The notes: generated by a model from the letters alone, not told the origin. A DNA stretch of 64,000 bases from Blautia sp. Marseille-P3087 (GCF_900120195.1 NZ_LT635539.1:254830-318829); one strand, 5' to 3'; positions 52,333 through 62,619 are shown, counted from the stretch's first letter. Program-made: numbers and translations.

Positions 52333-53274
52333 ATGGACGATGGCAGTCGCCTGCCCCTTGAGGAGGGGCATGTAAAGAAAAAATCAGGGATATTTGATAA
52401 ACTGACACATATTTTTCATGGGAAGCAACAGGATGCAGTGACCGAGAAAGAAATCATTTCCATGGTGGATGAGGCACATGAGAAAGGTGTCCTTCACAAG
52501 GATGAAGCTGAAATGATCCAGAATATTTTTGCTTTCGAGGATAAGGAAGTGGGTGCTGTCATGACGCATCGAAGCCATGTGGCAGCGTTTGCGCTGGAAG
52601 ATCTGCTCAAAGATGTGGTGGAACATATGATGGAAGAGGGAAATTCCCGCTATCCTGTCTGTGGAGAGGATATGGATGATATCCGGGGCCTGATCCATTA
52701 TAAGGATGCGTTGAAATTCTTTACACAGAATTCATGGGCGAAGTTCAAACCATTGAAAGAACTGCCGGGATTGATACGTAAAGTGACTTTTGTTCCGGAG
52801 ACCAGACACATCGGTCAGCTTTTTCGTACCATGCAGGCCAGACAGGTACATATGGCGGTTGTGGTGGATGAATATGGTCAGACAGCAGGTATCGTGACGA
52901 TGGAAGATATTCTGGAAGAGATCGTCGGTGATATTTTTGATGAGTACGATGAAAGTAAAGATACATTCCGACCCCAGGTGGACAACAGTATCATCATTGA
53001 CGGACTTGCGAGTCTTACGGATGTAGAGCAGGAGCTGGATATTGATTTCGGAGATGTTGAGATGGAGACACTCAACGGATATCTGACGGAGCATCTGGGA
53101 CACATACCTGCCCAGGATGATCTCGACAGAGAAATAGTTGCAAACGGCTACAGATTTAAGATTCTTTCGCTGGGCAACCGGACGATCGGAAGGGTCAGAG
53201 CCGAGAAAATAAATGACAAAGAAACAAAAGGAGAGAGTGAAACATGTCAGGACATTCAAAATTCGCAAACATAA
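52333..53274 (+). CDS. CorC/HlyC-type CBS-pair protein
   Basis: 313 aa from ATG 52333 (AAGG upstream); a TTG at 52291 is weaker. Two CBS domains ([17 protein letters not shown] and [20 protein letters not shown]) and the C-terminal CorC-HlyC ion-transport domain ([19 protein letters not shown]...GRVRAEK). It lacks the N-terminal membrane DUF21/CNNM domain, so it is the soluble CorC form, which in other bacteria modulates Mg/Co efflux. Overlaps yebC by 31 bp. Confidence 0.85.
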   Translation: MDDGSRLPLEEGHVKKKSGIFDKLTHIFHGKQQDAVTEKEIISMVDEAHEKGVLHKDEAEMIQNIFAFEDKEVGAVMTHRSHVAAFALEDLLKDVVEHMMEEGNSRYPVCGEDMDDIRGLIHYKDALKFFTQNSWAKFKPLKELPGLIRKVTFVPETRHIGQLFRTMQARQVHMAVVVDEYGQTAGIVTMEDILEEIVGDIFDEYDESKDTFRPQVDNSIIIDGLASLTDVEQELDIDFGDVEMETLNGYLTEHLGHIPAQDDLDREIVANGYRFKILSLGNRTIGRVRAEKINDKETKGESETCQDIQNSQT

Positions 53275-53987
53275 AGCACAAAAAGGAAAAAAATGATGCC
53301 AAAAAGGGTAAGATTTTTACTGTTATCGGCCGTGAGATCGTTATGGCTGTAAAGGCCGGCGGTCCGGACCCGAACAACAACAGCAAACTTCGTGATGTCA
53401 TTGCAAAAGCAAAAGCAAACAACATGCCGAACGATACAATCGACCGTGGCATCAAGAAAGCAGCAGGTGCAGATTCCGCAGACAGTTACGAGCATGCTAC
53501 ATACGAAGGTTATGGCCCGAATGGTGTTGCAATCATCGTTGAAACTCTGACAGACAACAAAAACCGTACAGCAAGTAATGTTAGAAATGCATTTACAAAA
53601 GGTTACGGAAGCATCGGAACACAGGGGTGTGTATCCTTCATGTTTGACCAGAAAGGTCAGATCATCATTGATAAAGAAGAACTGGAAGACGAATGCGGCG
53701 ATATGGATGCAGATGAGCTGATGATGACTGCTCTTGATGCTGGCGCTGAGGACTTCAATGAAGAAGAAGACAGCTTTGAGATCCTTACCGCTCCGGACGA
53801 TTTCAGTGCAGTACGTGAAGCTCTGGAAAAAGCAGGAATTCCGATGGTAGAAGCACAGGTTGCCATGGTTCCGCAGACATACGTAGAACTGACAGATGAA
53901 CAGGATGTTAAGAATCTTCAGAGAACACTGGATCTTCTCGATGAAGACGATGATGTTACAGACGTTTGGACAAACTGGGACGAATGA
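53244..53987 (+). CDS. yebC: YebC/PmpR-family protein
   Basis: 247 aa, standard length. Signature N-terminus [20 protein letters not shown] and later [21 protein letters not shown]. YebC1-type proteins have recently been linked to translation through proline stretches, while older work called them DNA-binding regulators; the family is clear, the role less so. The start lies within corC, with the RBS AAAGGAGAG inside it. Confidence 0.95.
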   Translation: MSGHSKFANIKHKKEKNDAKKGKIFTVIGREIVMAVKAGGPDPNNNSKLRDVIAKAKANNMPNDTIDRGIKKAAGADSADSYEHATYEGYGPNGVAIIVETLTDNKNRTASNVRNAFTKGYGSIGTQGCVSFMFDQKGQIIIDKEELEDECGDMDADELMMTALDAGAEDFNEEEDSFEILTAPDDFSAVREALEKAGIPMVEAQVAMVPQTYVELTDEQDVKNLQRTLDLLDEDDDVTDVWTNWDE

Positions 53988-54138
53988 TTCATCAGAAATT
54001 GATTTGAAAAGATACATCTGAATAAAATTGATTTGTATAAGTAAGGGTACTTCTGCTTGCCGGATTAAGAAAGAATCACTTAAGTCTGATGGAGAAGCTG
54101 GATGCAGTCCTGATGTATATGAATCCATAGTTTTACAC

Positions 54139-54172
54139 AAAATACCTTCATGAATGTACATGGAGGTATTTT
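54139..54172 (+). terminator. Hairpin that buries the tepA Shine-Dalgarno
   Basis: AAAATACCTTCATG (54139-54152) pairs over 14 bp (one G-U) with CATGGAGGTATTTT (54159-54172), loop AATGTA. The RBS GGAGG lies in the 3' arm. A weak TGAATC-15-AATACCT forespore-type promoter could precede it. The 150 bp between yebC and here hold nothing else I recognise. Confidence 0.6.
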
Positions 54173-54173
54173 T

Positions 54174-54890
54174 ATGTCTGAAAACAAAAATGAAAAACAG
54201 CAGGAAATTGATACACAGAAAGAACAGGATGAGCAGATCAGGGAGACGGGACAGCTTACGCTTGATCAGAACAAAAGGAAACACAGGATTGAACTTCTGA
54301 CGATCATTGGCGAGGTAGAAGGGCATGACAGTGCGCCTTCACAGAGTAAGACAACGAAGTATGAACATGTCCTTCCGAAACTGGCATTGATTGAGGATGA
54401 TAAAGACGTGGATGGACTGTTAATCCTTTTGAATACAGTCGGGGGAGATGTTGAAGCGGGACTTGCAATCGCGGAAATGATCGCATCTTTGAGTATTCCT
54501 ACAGTTTCTCTTGTGCTGGGAGGCGGGCATTCGATCGGAGTGCCGATGGCGGTGTCGGCAGATTATTCTTTTGCAGTGCCGAGTGCAACGATGGTGATTC
54601 ATCCGGTGCGTTCCAGCGGAATGTTTATCGGTGTGGCGCAGTCTTACCGGAATATCGAGAAAATTCAGGACCGCATTACTGGTTTTATTGCGGCACATTC
54701 CGATACGACACAGGAACGGCTCGAGGAACTGATGCTGGATACCAGTCAGCTTGTCAAAGATGTAGGAACGATGCTTGAAGGAAGAGAAGCAGTCAAGGAA
54801 GGGCTGATTGATGAGATCGGCGGAATACGGGAGGCGCTTGCACGGCTGCATCAGATGATTGAAGAAAAAAAGCTGAAGGCAGGAAAGTAA
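54174..54890 (+). CDS. ClpP-fold serine protease (TepA/SDH-type)
   Basis: 238 aa from ATG 54174. Clp-protease fold: LILLNTVGGDVEAGLAIAEM, catalytic Ser120 in LGGGHSIGVPM, His143 in MVIHPVRSSG and the C-terminal VKDVGTMLEGREAVKEGLID. Called translocation-enhancing protein TepA (YmfB) in B. subtilis and found there, as here, upstream of spoIIIE/ftsK. The charged first 45 residues are unusual. Confidence 0.88.
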   Translation: MSENKNEKQQEIDTQKEQDEQIRETGQLTLDQNKRKHRIELLTIIGEVEGHDSAPSQSKTTKYEHVLPKLALIEDDKDVDGLLILLNTVGGDVEAGLAIAEMIASLSIPTVSLVLGGGHSIGVPMAVSADYSFAVPSATMVIHPVRSSGMFIGVAQSYRNIEKIQDRITGFIAAHSDTTQERLEELMLDTSQLVKDVGTMLEGREAVKEGLIDEIGGIREALARLHQMIEEKKLKAGK

Positions 54891-55002
54891 TATGAAAAAA
54901 TAGTCGGTTTTATGCATGTTTATAAATCTTTTCCTTGTAATAGGAAAGATTTTAGCGTATTATTATTAAGGGATTGAATGAATATACGCTAGGAGGGAAA
55001 CA

Positions 55003-55890
55003 ATGTATAAGATTTTAAAAGCTGAGACACTGGCAGCTAAGATCCATCTTATGGTCGTTCACGCACCGCGTGTTGCAAGCCACTGTCAGCCAGGACAATT
55101 TATCATCGTAAAAATGGATGAAAAGGGAGAGAGAATTCCGCTTACAATCTGTGACTATGATCGTGAAGAAGGCACAGTAACAATCGTATTCCAGGAAGTT
55201 GGTGCATCTACTATCAGGATGTCCGAATTAAAAGCAGGAGATTCTTTCCGTGATTTTGTAGGACCTCTGGGATGTCCTTCTGAATTTGTTAACGAGGATA
55301 TTGAAGAATTAAAGAAAAAGAAAATGGTATTTATTGCCGGAGGTGTTGGTACCGCACCGGTTTACCCACAGGTAAAATGGCTGAAAGAACATGGTATTAC
55401 TGCAGATGTAATCCTTGGTTCCAAGACTAAAGATATGGTTATTCTTGAAAAAGAACTTGCAGCAGTTTCCAACCTTTATGTTACAACAGATGACGGATCT
55501 TACGGACGTTCCGGTATGGTTACAAAGACTCTGGAAGATCTCGTTACAAACGAGGGCAAACAGTATGATGTCTGTGTTGCAATCGGACCTATGATCATGA
55601 TGAAATTTGTCTGTCTTCTTACTAAGAAGCTGGGCATCCATACAATCGTCAGCATGAACCCGATCATGGTAGACGGAACAGGTATGTGTGGAGCATGCCG
55701 TCTTCAGGTTGGTGATGAGATTAAATTTGCCTGTGTAGACGGACCGGAATTTGACGGACACCTTGTAGATTTCGATCAGGCTATGAAGAGAAGCCAGATG
55801 TACAAGACTGAAGAAGGTCGTGCATTACTGAAGCTTCAGGAAGGCGATACCCACCACGGTGGATGCGGACAGTGCGGAGGTGACAAGTAA
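55003..55890 (+). CDS. nfnA: Nfn transhydrogenase, small subunit (NfnA type)
   Basis: 295 aa. FAD domain with IPLTICDYD and an NAD domain with FIAGGVGTAPVYPQV and GSKTKDMVIL; C-terminal [2Fe-2S] ligands in GMCGACRLQVG and GGCGQCGGDK. The partner gene overlaps by 1 bp. Together they form NfnAB, which couples NADH and ferredoxin oxidation/reduction to NADP(H). Close relatives (sulfide dehydrogenase, DHOD PyrK) are less likely given the partner. Confidence 0.9.
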   Translation: MYKILKAETLAAKIHLMVVHAPRVASHCQPGQFIIVKMDEKGERIPLTICDYDREEGTVTIVFQEVGASTIRMSELKAGDSFRDFVGPLGCPSEFVNEDIEELKKKKMVFIAGGVGTAPVYPQVKWLKEHGITADVILGSKTKDMVILEKELAAVSNLYVTTDDGSYGRSGMVTKTLEDLVTNEGKQYDVCVAIGPMIMMKFVCLLTKKLGIHTIVSMNPIMVDGTGMCGACRLQVGDEIKFACVDGPEFDGHLVDFDQAMKRSQMYKTEEGRALLKLQEGDTHHGGCGQCGGDK

Positions 55891-57284
55891 TGGCAGATGC
55901 AAAAATGTTAAAAAAAGTACCTGTAAGAGAACAGGATCCGAAGGTACGTGCAACAAACTTTGAAGAAGTTTGTCTTGGATATAATCAGGAAGAAGCAATG
56001 GAAGAAGCTCAGAGATGTCTGGGCTGCAAGAAACCTAAATGCGTAGAGGGCTGTCCGGTATCTATCGATATTCCTGGATTCATCGAGCAGATCAAAGAAG
56101 GCAACATGGAAGAAGCTTACAAAGTAATCGGACTTTCTTCCGCACTTCCGGCTATCTGTGGTCGTGTATGTCCGCAGGAGTCCCAGTGTGAAGGACAGTG
56201 TATCCGTGGTAAGAAGGGCGAAGCTGTTTCTATCGGTAAACTGGAGAGATTTGTTGCTGACTACGCTCTGGAGCATGATATCAAACCAGCCGGCGCAGAA
56301 GTGAAGAACGGACACAAAGTCGCAGTTATCGGTTCCGGTCCGTCCGGTCTTACCTGTGCAGGTGATCTTGCAAAAGCAGGTTATGATGTAACTGTATTTG
56401 AAGCACTTCATGAACTCGGCGGCGTTCTTGTTTATGGTATTCCGGAATTCCGTCTTCCAAAACAGAAAGTCGTTAAGAAAGAAATCGCAAAAGTCAAAGA
56501 ACTTGGCGTTAAATTTGAAACAAACGTTGTCATCGGTAAATCCACAACGATCGATCAGCTGATCGAGGATGAAGGATTTGAGGCAGTATTTATCGGTTCC
56601 GGTGCAGGTCTTCCAATGTTTATGGGAATCCCGGGTGAGAACGCAAGTGGTGTATTCTCTGCAAACGAATACCTGACAAGAAGCAACCTGATGAAAGCTT
56701 TCGATGATTCTTATGATACACCGATCGCAGCAGGCAAGAAAGTTGCCGTTGTCGGTGGTGGTAACGTAGCTATGGACGCAGCAAGAACTGCTCTGAGACT
56801 TGGTGCAGAAGTACATATCGTTTACAGAAGAAGTGAAGCAGAGCTTCCGGCACGAGCTGAAGAAGTTCATCATGCAAAAGAAGAAGGTATTATCTTTGAT
56901 CTTCTTACAAATCCGAAGGAAATCCTTGTTGACGAAAACGGTCATGTACATGGCATGAAAGTTGTCAAGATGGAACTCGGCGAGCCGGATGCATCCGGAA
57001 GAAGACGTCCGGTAGAGATTCCGGGATCTGAGTATGACATGGATGTAGATACAGTCATCATGTCCCTTGGTACTTCTCCGAATCCATTGATTTCTTCCAC
57101 TACAAAAGGTCTTGAAATCAACAAGAGAAGATGTATTGTTGCCGAAGAAGAAACAGGTAAGACATCCAAAGACGGTGTTTACGCCGGTGGTGATGCCGTT
57201 ACTGGTGCAGCTACTGTTATCCTTGCTATGGGAGCAGGTAAAGCTGGTGCAAAAGGTATTGACGAATATCTGAAAAACAAATAA
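55890..57284 (+). CDS. nfnB: Nfn transhydrogenase, large subunit (NfnB type; glutamate synthase small-chain-like)
   Basis: 464 aa. N-terminal double [4Fe-4S] region (CLGCKKPKCVEGCPVSIDIP, CGRVCPQESQCEGQCIRG), FAD motif VAVIGSGPSGLTCAGDLAKAG and NADPH motif VAVVGGGNVAMDAARTALRLG. Family shared with the GltD chain, but the NfnA gene directly upstream and no gltB nearby point to Nfn. Works with HydABC to balance NADH, NADPH, ferredoxin and H2. Confidence 0.93.
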   Translation: MADAKMLKKVPVREQDPKVRATNFEEVCLGYNQEEAMEEAQRCLGCKKPKCVEGCPVSIDIPGFIEQIKEGNMEEAYKVIGLSSALPAICGRVCPQESQCEGQCIRGKKGEAVSIGKLERFVADYALEHDIKPAGAEVKNGHKVAVIGSGPSGLTCAGDLAKAGYDVTVFEALHELGGVLVYGIPEFRLPKQKVVKKEIAKVKELGVKFETNVVIGKSTTIDQLIEDEGFEAVFIGSGAGLPMFMGIPGENASGVFSANEYLTRSNLMKAFDDSYDTPIAAGKKVAVVGGGNVAMDAARTALRLGAEVHIVYRRSEAELPARAEEVHHAKEEGIIFDLLTNPKEILVDENGHVHGMKVVKMELGEPDASGRRRPVEIPGSEYDMDVDTVIMSLGTSPNPLISSTTKGLEINKRRCIVAEEETGKTSKDGVYAGGDAVTGAATVILAMGAGKAGAKGIDEYLKNK

Positions 57285-57302
57285 TAAGCAATGCTTATGC
57301 GA

Positions 57303-57353
57303 AGAAGCCTTTGACCGCGGATGGGATGCGGTCAAAAGGCTTTTTTTTTTCTG
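57303..57353 (+). terminator. nfnAB terminator
   Basis: AAGCCTTTGACCGC pairs with GCGGTCAAAAGGCTT, followed by nine or more T. Confidence 0.92.
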
Positions 57354-57433
57354 GAAAATGTGTTATACTGACCACTGGTAATGTGCCTTATTATCGGAAA
57401 AGCACACGTAAATCAAAAGAAAAGGGAAAAATT

Positions 57434-58312
57434 ATGACGGTTTTATACATCATTTTACTTGCCATTGTGCAGGGAATTACAGAGTTTTTACCGGTCAGCA
57501 GTTTCGGACATCTCTGTTTTCTGCAGAATTTTCTCGGTATGGAGCACGGATCGGGTGTCCTGCTTGAGACCATGCTGCATCTGGGAACACTGGCAGCAAT
57601 TTTTATGACATTCCAGAAGGACATACGACACCTTGCGTTCGAAGCGCTGGACATGTTTATGGATCTGATCGGAAATGCAAATCTGTACATACACAACAGA
57701 AGGACAGGAGATCAGCTTCATTATACACGCATTATCAGTAATGTATATCGGAAGTTTGTGGTTTTGCTTCTTGTATCTATGATTCCGACTGTATTTCTGG
57801 GTTATGCTGCAAGACGACTGGTTTCGGTATCCGCTACGTCCGTATTGATTCCGGGGGCCGGAATTCTTGTGACAGGTATTCTTTTGCTGGTTATTGATTT
57901 GAGCCGTGTTGGTGGTACGAAGGCAGCGAAAGATGCCCATTTTTCTGATGCAATGTGGATCGGTATCTGTCAGGGACTTTCTGTATTTCCGGGACTTTCC
58001 AGAAGTGGACTTACGATCAGTGCGGGATTAATGAGTGGATTTTCACGCACATTTGCGGTTAAATATTCTTACATATTATCAATCCCGGCAATCATCGGTG
58101 CGATGATCATGGAGCTTGGTCAGTTCGGCTCCGCAGACATGACAGTAGGACTTGGATTTGCCTATGTATTTGGCATGATCATTGCGGCAGTGGTCGGCAT
58201 GTTTGCGATACGTACCTGCCTGCGCCTGGTGCATAAAGGAAAATTCCGCTACTTTGCTTATTATTGTTTCCTTGCAGGATTTATTGCCCTGATAACGAAT
58301 TCTGCATTATAA
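57434..58312 (+). CDS. uppP: Undecaprenyl-diphosphate phosphatase
   Basis: 292 aa from ATG 57434 (AAAGGGAAA upstream); the longer frame from 57311 runs through the terminator. Motifs ITEFLPVSSFGHL (first active segment) and FPGLSRSGLTISAG (second) in a protein of about eight helices. Recycles the lipid carrier for peptidoglycan and other glycans and gives bacitracin tolerance. The loop after the third helix is long (MDLIGNANLYIHNRRTGDQ). Confidence 0.94.
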   Translation: MTVLYIILLAIVQGITEFLPVSSFGHLCFLQNFLGMEHGSGVLLETMLHLGTLAAIFMTFQKDIRHLAFEALDMFMDLIGNANLYIHNRRTGDQLHYTRIISNVYRKFVVLLLVSMIPTVFLGYAARRLVSVSATSVLIPGAGILVTGILLLVIDLSRVGGTKAAKDAHFSDAMWIGICQGLSVFPGLSRSGLTISAGLMSGFSRTFAVKYSYILSIPAIIGAMIMELGQFGSADMTVGLGFAYVFGMIIAAVVGMFAIRTCLRLVHKGKFRYFAYYCFLAGFIALITNSAL

Positions 58313-58340
58313 AGCTTGAAATTTTAGGAGGGGTGCCAGA

Positions 58341-61133
58341 GTGGCAGCAACAAAGAAACCGACCAACCGAAAAGGGACCGGCAGGTCTTCTTCCGGACGT
58401 AAAAATACAAAAAAGAAAACGACAGCGAAACAGAGTGTAACCAGTGGATTTCAGACAGAAATTATTCTGCTTATAATTCTGGCAGCTTCGATCATTCTGA
58501 TTTTCAGTAACCTTGGAATGGGAGGCACTGTCGGTGCAACGATCAGCGCGGCATTTTTTGGCGTGATGGGCATCCTTGCGTATCTGTTTCCGCTTCTGAT
58601 CTTCGGATGTGCGGTCTTTCTGGTATCGAACCGCAGGAACCCGCTGGCATACAAAAAGGCGCTTGCGGTACTGGTATTTGGTATCTTTCTGTGTGGACTG
58701 ATCCAGCTTCTGACGGAAGGATATATGCCGAGTATGACACTGGCTGATTATTATTCTGTAAGTTCAGTTTATCATACCGGTGGAGGCGTGATCGGCGGCG
58801 CAATCTGTATTTCGACTACCTCTGCATTTGGTGTGGCGGGTGGTTATGTGATCATTGTTCTTGTATTATTGATTTCTCTGATCCTTGTAACGCAGAAATC
58901 TTTCTTCGGATTTGTGTTCCGTGTGTGGGATGCTGTCTGTGCGCTTGCACGTGATGGCCGCGATATGTATATGGAAGGTCAGCCGGAACGTGACCTGAGA
59001 AAAGAACTTCGCGTACAGGAACGCCGTCAGCGAAAAGAAGAACGTCAGGCACAGCGTATCCGTGAACTGGAGGAAGCACTGGCAGAAGATGCAGAAGATG
59101 AAAATGTTGCAGCAAAGGCAGAAAAAGAGAATGCAGGAGAAACGGAAGCGTCTAAAAAATCGGCATCGAAAAAGAAACGTACAGGATTTCTTGAAGGTAC
59201 GAAGCTGGCGCCTTGTGAAAATAAAACCGAAGATATGGGGACTCCTGTGCCATTGCAGGAAGCAGACTTTGAAATCCATCGTGCAGAGCCGGTATATGAA
59301 GAACCTGTATATGAAGAACCCGTATACGAAGAACCAGAAGTGCATGAGGAGCAGGGCTTTGAACCAGAAGAGAAGATGCCTTATGAAGAACCGCAGGCTC
59401 ACTATGTGACTGAGCAGCATAGCGATTACGGTGCACCACAAGAGATTTATCCTGAGGCAGAGCCGGATTATGATCCACAGCCGGTACAGAGCGAAACAGT
59501 GTATAAATCAGATGCGACAGTCGATGCGTCAGAATCTCAGCCGACTGTTGCTGCGGAAAAAGTCCCTTCACAGCCTGCTAAGAATCCGAAATCTTCTCCG
59601 AAGGAGATCGAGAACGGAATTCAGAACATCCAAAAAGAAATTATACAGAAGAATGAAGTGGTCAAAAAGGAATATCATTATCCGCCGCTGAAGCTTCTGA
59701 AGCGTGGTGACGGTAAATCACAGGGAGATTCTGACGAACATCTTCGCAAAACAGCGAAGAAACTGCAGGATACACTGCATAACTTCGGGGTGAATGTCAC
59801 AGTCACAAATGTAAGCTGTGGACCGACAGTTACCCGTTATGAACTCCAGCCGGAGATGGGCGTAAAGGTAAGTAAAATCGTAAATCTTGCAGACGATATC
59901 AAGCTGAACCTTGCGACACCGGATATTCGTATCGAAGCACCGATACCGGGCAAGGCTGCCGTCGGTATTGAAGTGCCGAATAAAGAAAACCATGCGGTCA
60001 TGTTGAGAGAACTGCTGCAGTCACAGGAATTCCAGACTGCAAAATCAAAACTGGCGTTTGCTGTCGGCAAAGATATCGCAGGCAAACCGGTCGTTACGGA
60101 TATCGCAAAGATGCCGCATCTTCTGATTGCGGGAGCAACCGGTTCCGGTAAATCTGTATGTATCAATACGCTGATCGTCAGCATTTTATATAAAGCGAAG
60201 CCGGAAGAAGTCAAACTTATCATGATTGACCCGAAAGTAGTAGAGCTGAGTGTATACAACGGAATTCCACATCTGTTGATCCCTGTAGTGACCGACCCGA
60301 AAAAGGCTGCCGGTGCACTGAACTGGGCTGTTACGGAGATGATGGGCCGTTACAATACTTTTGCGGAGTTTGGTGTCCGCAATTTGCAGGAATACAATCG
60401 AAAGGTTGATGGAATGCGTATTCCGGAAGGAGAAGAACGACCGGAACGTATGCCGCAGATCGTGATCGTGGTAGACGAGCTTGCTGACCTTATGATGGTT
60501 GCACCGGGCGAAGTTGAGGATGCAATCTGCCGTCTGGCACAGCTTGCACGTGCAGCAGGTATTCATCTGATCATTGCAACACAGCGTCCGTCTGTAAACG
60601 TTATTACCGGTCTGATCAAGGCAAATATGCCGTCCCGAATCGCTTTCTCTGTTTCTTCGGGTGTAGACTCCAGAACGATTCTGGATATGAATGGTGCCGA
60701 GAAACTTCTGGGTAAAGGAGATATGCTGTTTTATCCGCAGGGCTATCAGAAACCGGCACGACTGCAGGGCGCGTTTGTATCGGATGAAGAAGTCAGCGCA
60801 ATTGTTGATTTTCTTGCAGATAAGAATCCGGGAACACAGTACAATGCACAGATCGAACAGCAGGTAAATACGGTCAGTCTGTCTGCAGGAGGTGCTTCTT
60901 CCGGGGATGAGAGAGATGTTTATTTCGTGGATGCCGGTAAATTTATCATCGAGAAAGAAAAGGCATCTATCGGTATGCTTCAGAGAATGTTCAAAATCGG
61001 CTTTAACAGAGCGGCAAGGATCATGGATCAGTTGTGTGATGCAGGAGTTGTAGGTCCGGAAGAAGGAACAAAACCGCGTAAAGTACTGATGTCGCAGGAA
61101 CAGTTTGAAAATTACTTAGAGGAAAATGGCTGA
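58341..61133 (+). CDS. ftsK: DNA translocase FtsK/SpoIIIE
   Basis: 930 aa, GTG start with AGGAGGGG. Basic N-terminus (KKPTNRKGTGRSSSGRKN), four membrane helices (~34-185), a long charged linker with PVYEE repeats (~315-335) and the motor: LIAGATGSGKSVCINTL (Walker A), IVIVVDELADLMM (Walker B), ATQRPSVNVITGLIKANMPS. The C-terminal gamma winged helix (SIGMLQRMFKIGFNRAARIM) reads KOPS/SRS sites. Moves chromosomes during division and sporulation. Its end overlaps rlmH by 1 bp. Confidence 0.96.
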   Translation: MAATKKPTNRKGTGRSSSGRKNTKKKTTAKQSVTSGFQTEIILLIILAASIILIFSNLGMGGTVGATISAAFFGVMGILAYLFPLLIFGCAVFLVSNRRNPLAYKKALAVLVFGIFLCGLIQLLTEGYMPSMTLADYYSVSSVYHTGGGVIGGAICISTTSAFGVAGGYVIIVLVLLISLILVTQKSFFGFVFRVWDAVCALARDGRDMYMEGQPERDLRKELRVQERRQRKEERQAQRIRELEEALAEDAEDENVAAKAEKENAGETEASKKSASKKKRTGFLEGTKLAPCENKTEDMGTPVPLQEADFEIHRAEPVYEEPVYEEPVYEEPEVHEEQGFEPEEKMPYEEPQAHYVTEQHSDYGAPQEIYPEAEPDYDPQPVQSETVYKSDATVDASESQPTVAAEKVPSQPAKNPKSSPKEIENGIQNIQKEIIQKNEVVKKEYHYPPLKLLKRGDGKSQGDSDEHLRKTAKKLQDTLHNFGVNVTVTNVSCGPTVTRYELQPEMGVKVSKIVNLADDIKLNLATPDIRIEAPIPGKAAVGIEVPNKENHAVMLRELLQSQEFQTAKSKLAFAVGKDIAGKPVVTDIAKMPHLLIAGATGSGKSVCINTLIVSILYKAKPEEVKLIMIDPKVVELSVYNGIPHLLIPVVTDPKKAAGALNWAVTEMMGRYNTFAEFGVRNLQEYNRKVDGMRIPEGEERPERMPQIVIVVDELADLMMVAPGEVEDAICRLAQLARAAGIHLIIATQRPSVNVITGLIKANMPSRIAFSVSSGVDSRTILDMNGAEKLLGKGDMLFYPQGYQKPARLQGAFVSDEEVSAIVDFLADKNPGTQYNAQIEQQVNTVSLSAGGASSGDERDVYFVDAGKFIIEKEKASIGMLQRMFKIGFNRAARIMDQLCDAGVVGPEEGTKPRKVLMSQEQFENYLEENG

Positions 61134-61612
61134 TGGAGATAAGAATCGTAACAGTTGGAAAAATTAAAGAGAAATATCTGAATGACGGAATTGCAGAATA
61201 TGCGAAACGTCTCAGCCGTTACTGTAAGCTTACATTCTGCCAGGTTACGGATGAAAAGACACCGGACAAAGCTTCGGATGCATTGAACGAACAGATCAAA
61301 AATACAGAAGCTCAGCGCCTGATGAAGCAGATCCGTGAACAGGATTATGTGATCGCACTTGCACTTGATGGCAAGATGTTGGATTCCATAGAACTTTCTC
61401 AAAAAATCAGCCGTCTGGGGGTCGAGGGCAAAAGTTCGATCGCTTTTGTGATCGGCGGTTCGCTTGGACTTGGAGATGAAGTGCTTAGGAGAGCAGATTA
61501 TAAGCTCAGTTTTTCAAAAATGACTTTTCCACATCAGCTTATGCAGATGATTCTACTCGAACAGATCTATCGGAGCTATCGGATCATGAACAACGAACCG
61601 TACCACAAATGA
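61133..61612 (+). CDS. rlmH: 23S rRNA pseudouridine-1915 N3-methyltransferase
   Basis: 159 aa SPOUT methyltransferase, full length. Signatures KIKEKYLNDGIAEYAKRLSR, IALALDGKMLDSIELS, FVIGGSLGLGDEVL and the end KMTFPHQLMQMILLEQIYRS...YHK. Modifies helix 69 of 23S rRNA using SAM. Confidence 0.97.
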   Translation: MEIRIVTVGKIKEKYLNDGIAEYAKRLSRYCKLTFCQVTDEKTPDKASDALNEQIKNTEAQRLMKQIREQDYVIALALDGKMLDSIELSQKISRLGVEGKSSIAFVIGGSLGLGDEVLRRADYKLSFSKMTFPHQLMQMILLEQIYRSYRIMNNEPYHK

Positions 61613-61683
61613 CGGCAGCAATAAAGATACATTCCGGACAGTCCGGTTTGTAATAAAGGATTCCATAAAGGAGGATAAGTGAT

Positions 61684-62010
61684 ATGACAACAGAAAGAAT
61701 AGAGAACATGGCAGGCGGCCAGGGACACGTACTGATCAAAAGACTTCTCAATGAAAAACAGTTAAACGGTAAATGTGGCCTGTATGCAGAAGTAACACTG
61801 GAGCCGGGATGTTCTCTGGGATACCACGAACATCACAACGAAAGCGAAACTTATTATATCCTTTCAGGAAAAGGCATCTACAGCGACAACGGCACACTGC
61901 GTATGGTGAAAGCCGGTGATGTGACCTTTACACCGGACGGCCAGGGGCATGGAATGACAAATACCGGCGATGAAGACCTTGTTTTCATGGCACTGATCAT
62001 TCTGGACTAA
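61684..62010 (+). CDS. Cupin-domain protein
   Basis: 108 aa, a single cupin barrel. Motif 1 GCSLGYHEHHNESETYYILSG with His/Glu metal ligands; motif 2 PDGQGHGMTNTGDED. Could bind a metal and a small ligand or sugar; substrate unknown. RBS AGGAGG. Next to DUF2284 on the same strand. Confidence 0.88.
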   Translation: MTTERIENMAGGQGHVLIKRLLNEKQLNGKCGLYAEVTLEPGCSLGYHEHHNESETYYILSGKGIYSDNGTLRMVKAGDVTFTPDGQGHGMTNTGDEDLVFMALIILD

Positions 62011-62033
62011 TAAGCGAAACGGAGGAAGTACAC

Positions 62034-62585
62034 ATGGCTGAACTGGATACTGCAAAATTCGAAGAATTTATTTCCGCGTATCCGATATATGAATATCGCA
62101 TTCTGGACACATCTGATCTTTCTGTAGCAACAAGAGTACGTCAGATCTGCAGGCAGGAATGTGAACGATATGGAAGTACATGGGCCTGTCCTCCGGCTGT
62201 CGGTACGCTTGAGGAGTGCGAAAAAAGGATCCGCAGCTATGGGAAGGCTGTGTTTTTTTCCAGTGTTGCAGAGGTTTCAGATCTTATGAATATGCAGGAA
62301 ATGCTTTCTACAAGGGATGCGCATGAAGATCTGACTACCGAAGTTGCCGGATTTTTAAAAGAACAGGGATTTGATACATTTACTCTGTCGACGGAATCCT
62401 GCGATATCTGTGAAACCTGTGCCTATACACAGGGCGAACCGTGCAGATTTCCGGAAAGGATGCATCCCTGTCTGGAAAGTCATGGTGTTGTGGTGAGCGA
62501 GATTGTTGAGAAAGAACACATGGAATATAGTCTGGGCGGAAATACCATTCTCTGGTTTTCTATGGTCCTGTACCGGGCAGCATAA
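62034..62585 (+). CDS. DUF2284 metal-binding protein
   Basis: 183 aa. Cys pattern typical of DUF2284: CRQECERYGSTWACPP, then SCDICETCAYTQGEPCRFPERMHPC. It probably holds Fe-S or another metal; no catalytic role is known. 23 bp after the cupin gene, so likely one operon. Confidence 0.85.
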   Translation: MAELDTAKFEEFISAYPIYEYRILDTSDLSVATRVRQICRQECERYGSTWACPPAVGTLEECEKRIRSYGKAVFFSSVAEVSDLMNMQEMLSTRDAHEDLTTEVAGFLKEQGFDTFTLSTESCDICETCAYTQGEPCRFPERMHPCLESHGVVVSEIVEKEHMEYSLGGNTILWFSMVLYRAA

Positions 62586-62590
62586 ATATT

Positions 62591-62619
62591 ACATAACGAA
62601 GACCTCTCTGGCATAAAGT
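62591..62619 (+). promoter_or_regulatory. Candidate sigma-E promoter of yqfC-yqfD
   Basis: ACATAAC (62591-62597), 14 bp, CATAAAGT (62612-62619; 6 of 8 to CATACAAT). The start would fall near 62626, in the loop of the next hairpin. yqfCD are sigma-E genes in B. subtilis. Confidence 0.5.

Noticed and set aside
53988-54138. Riboswitch before tepA
   Set aside because: No known aptamer core was recognised; only the RBS hairpin is supported.
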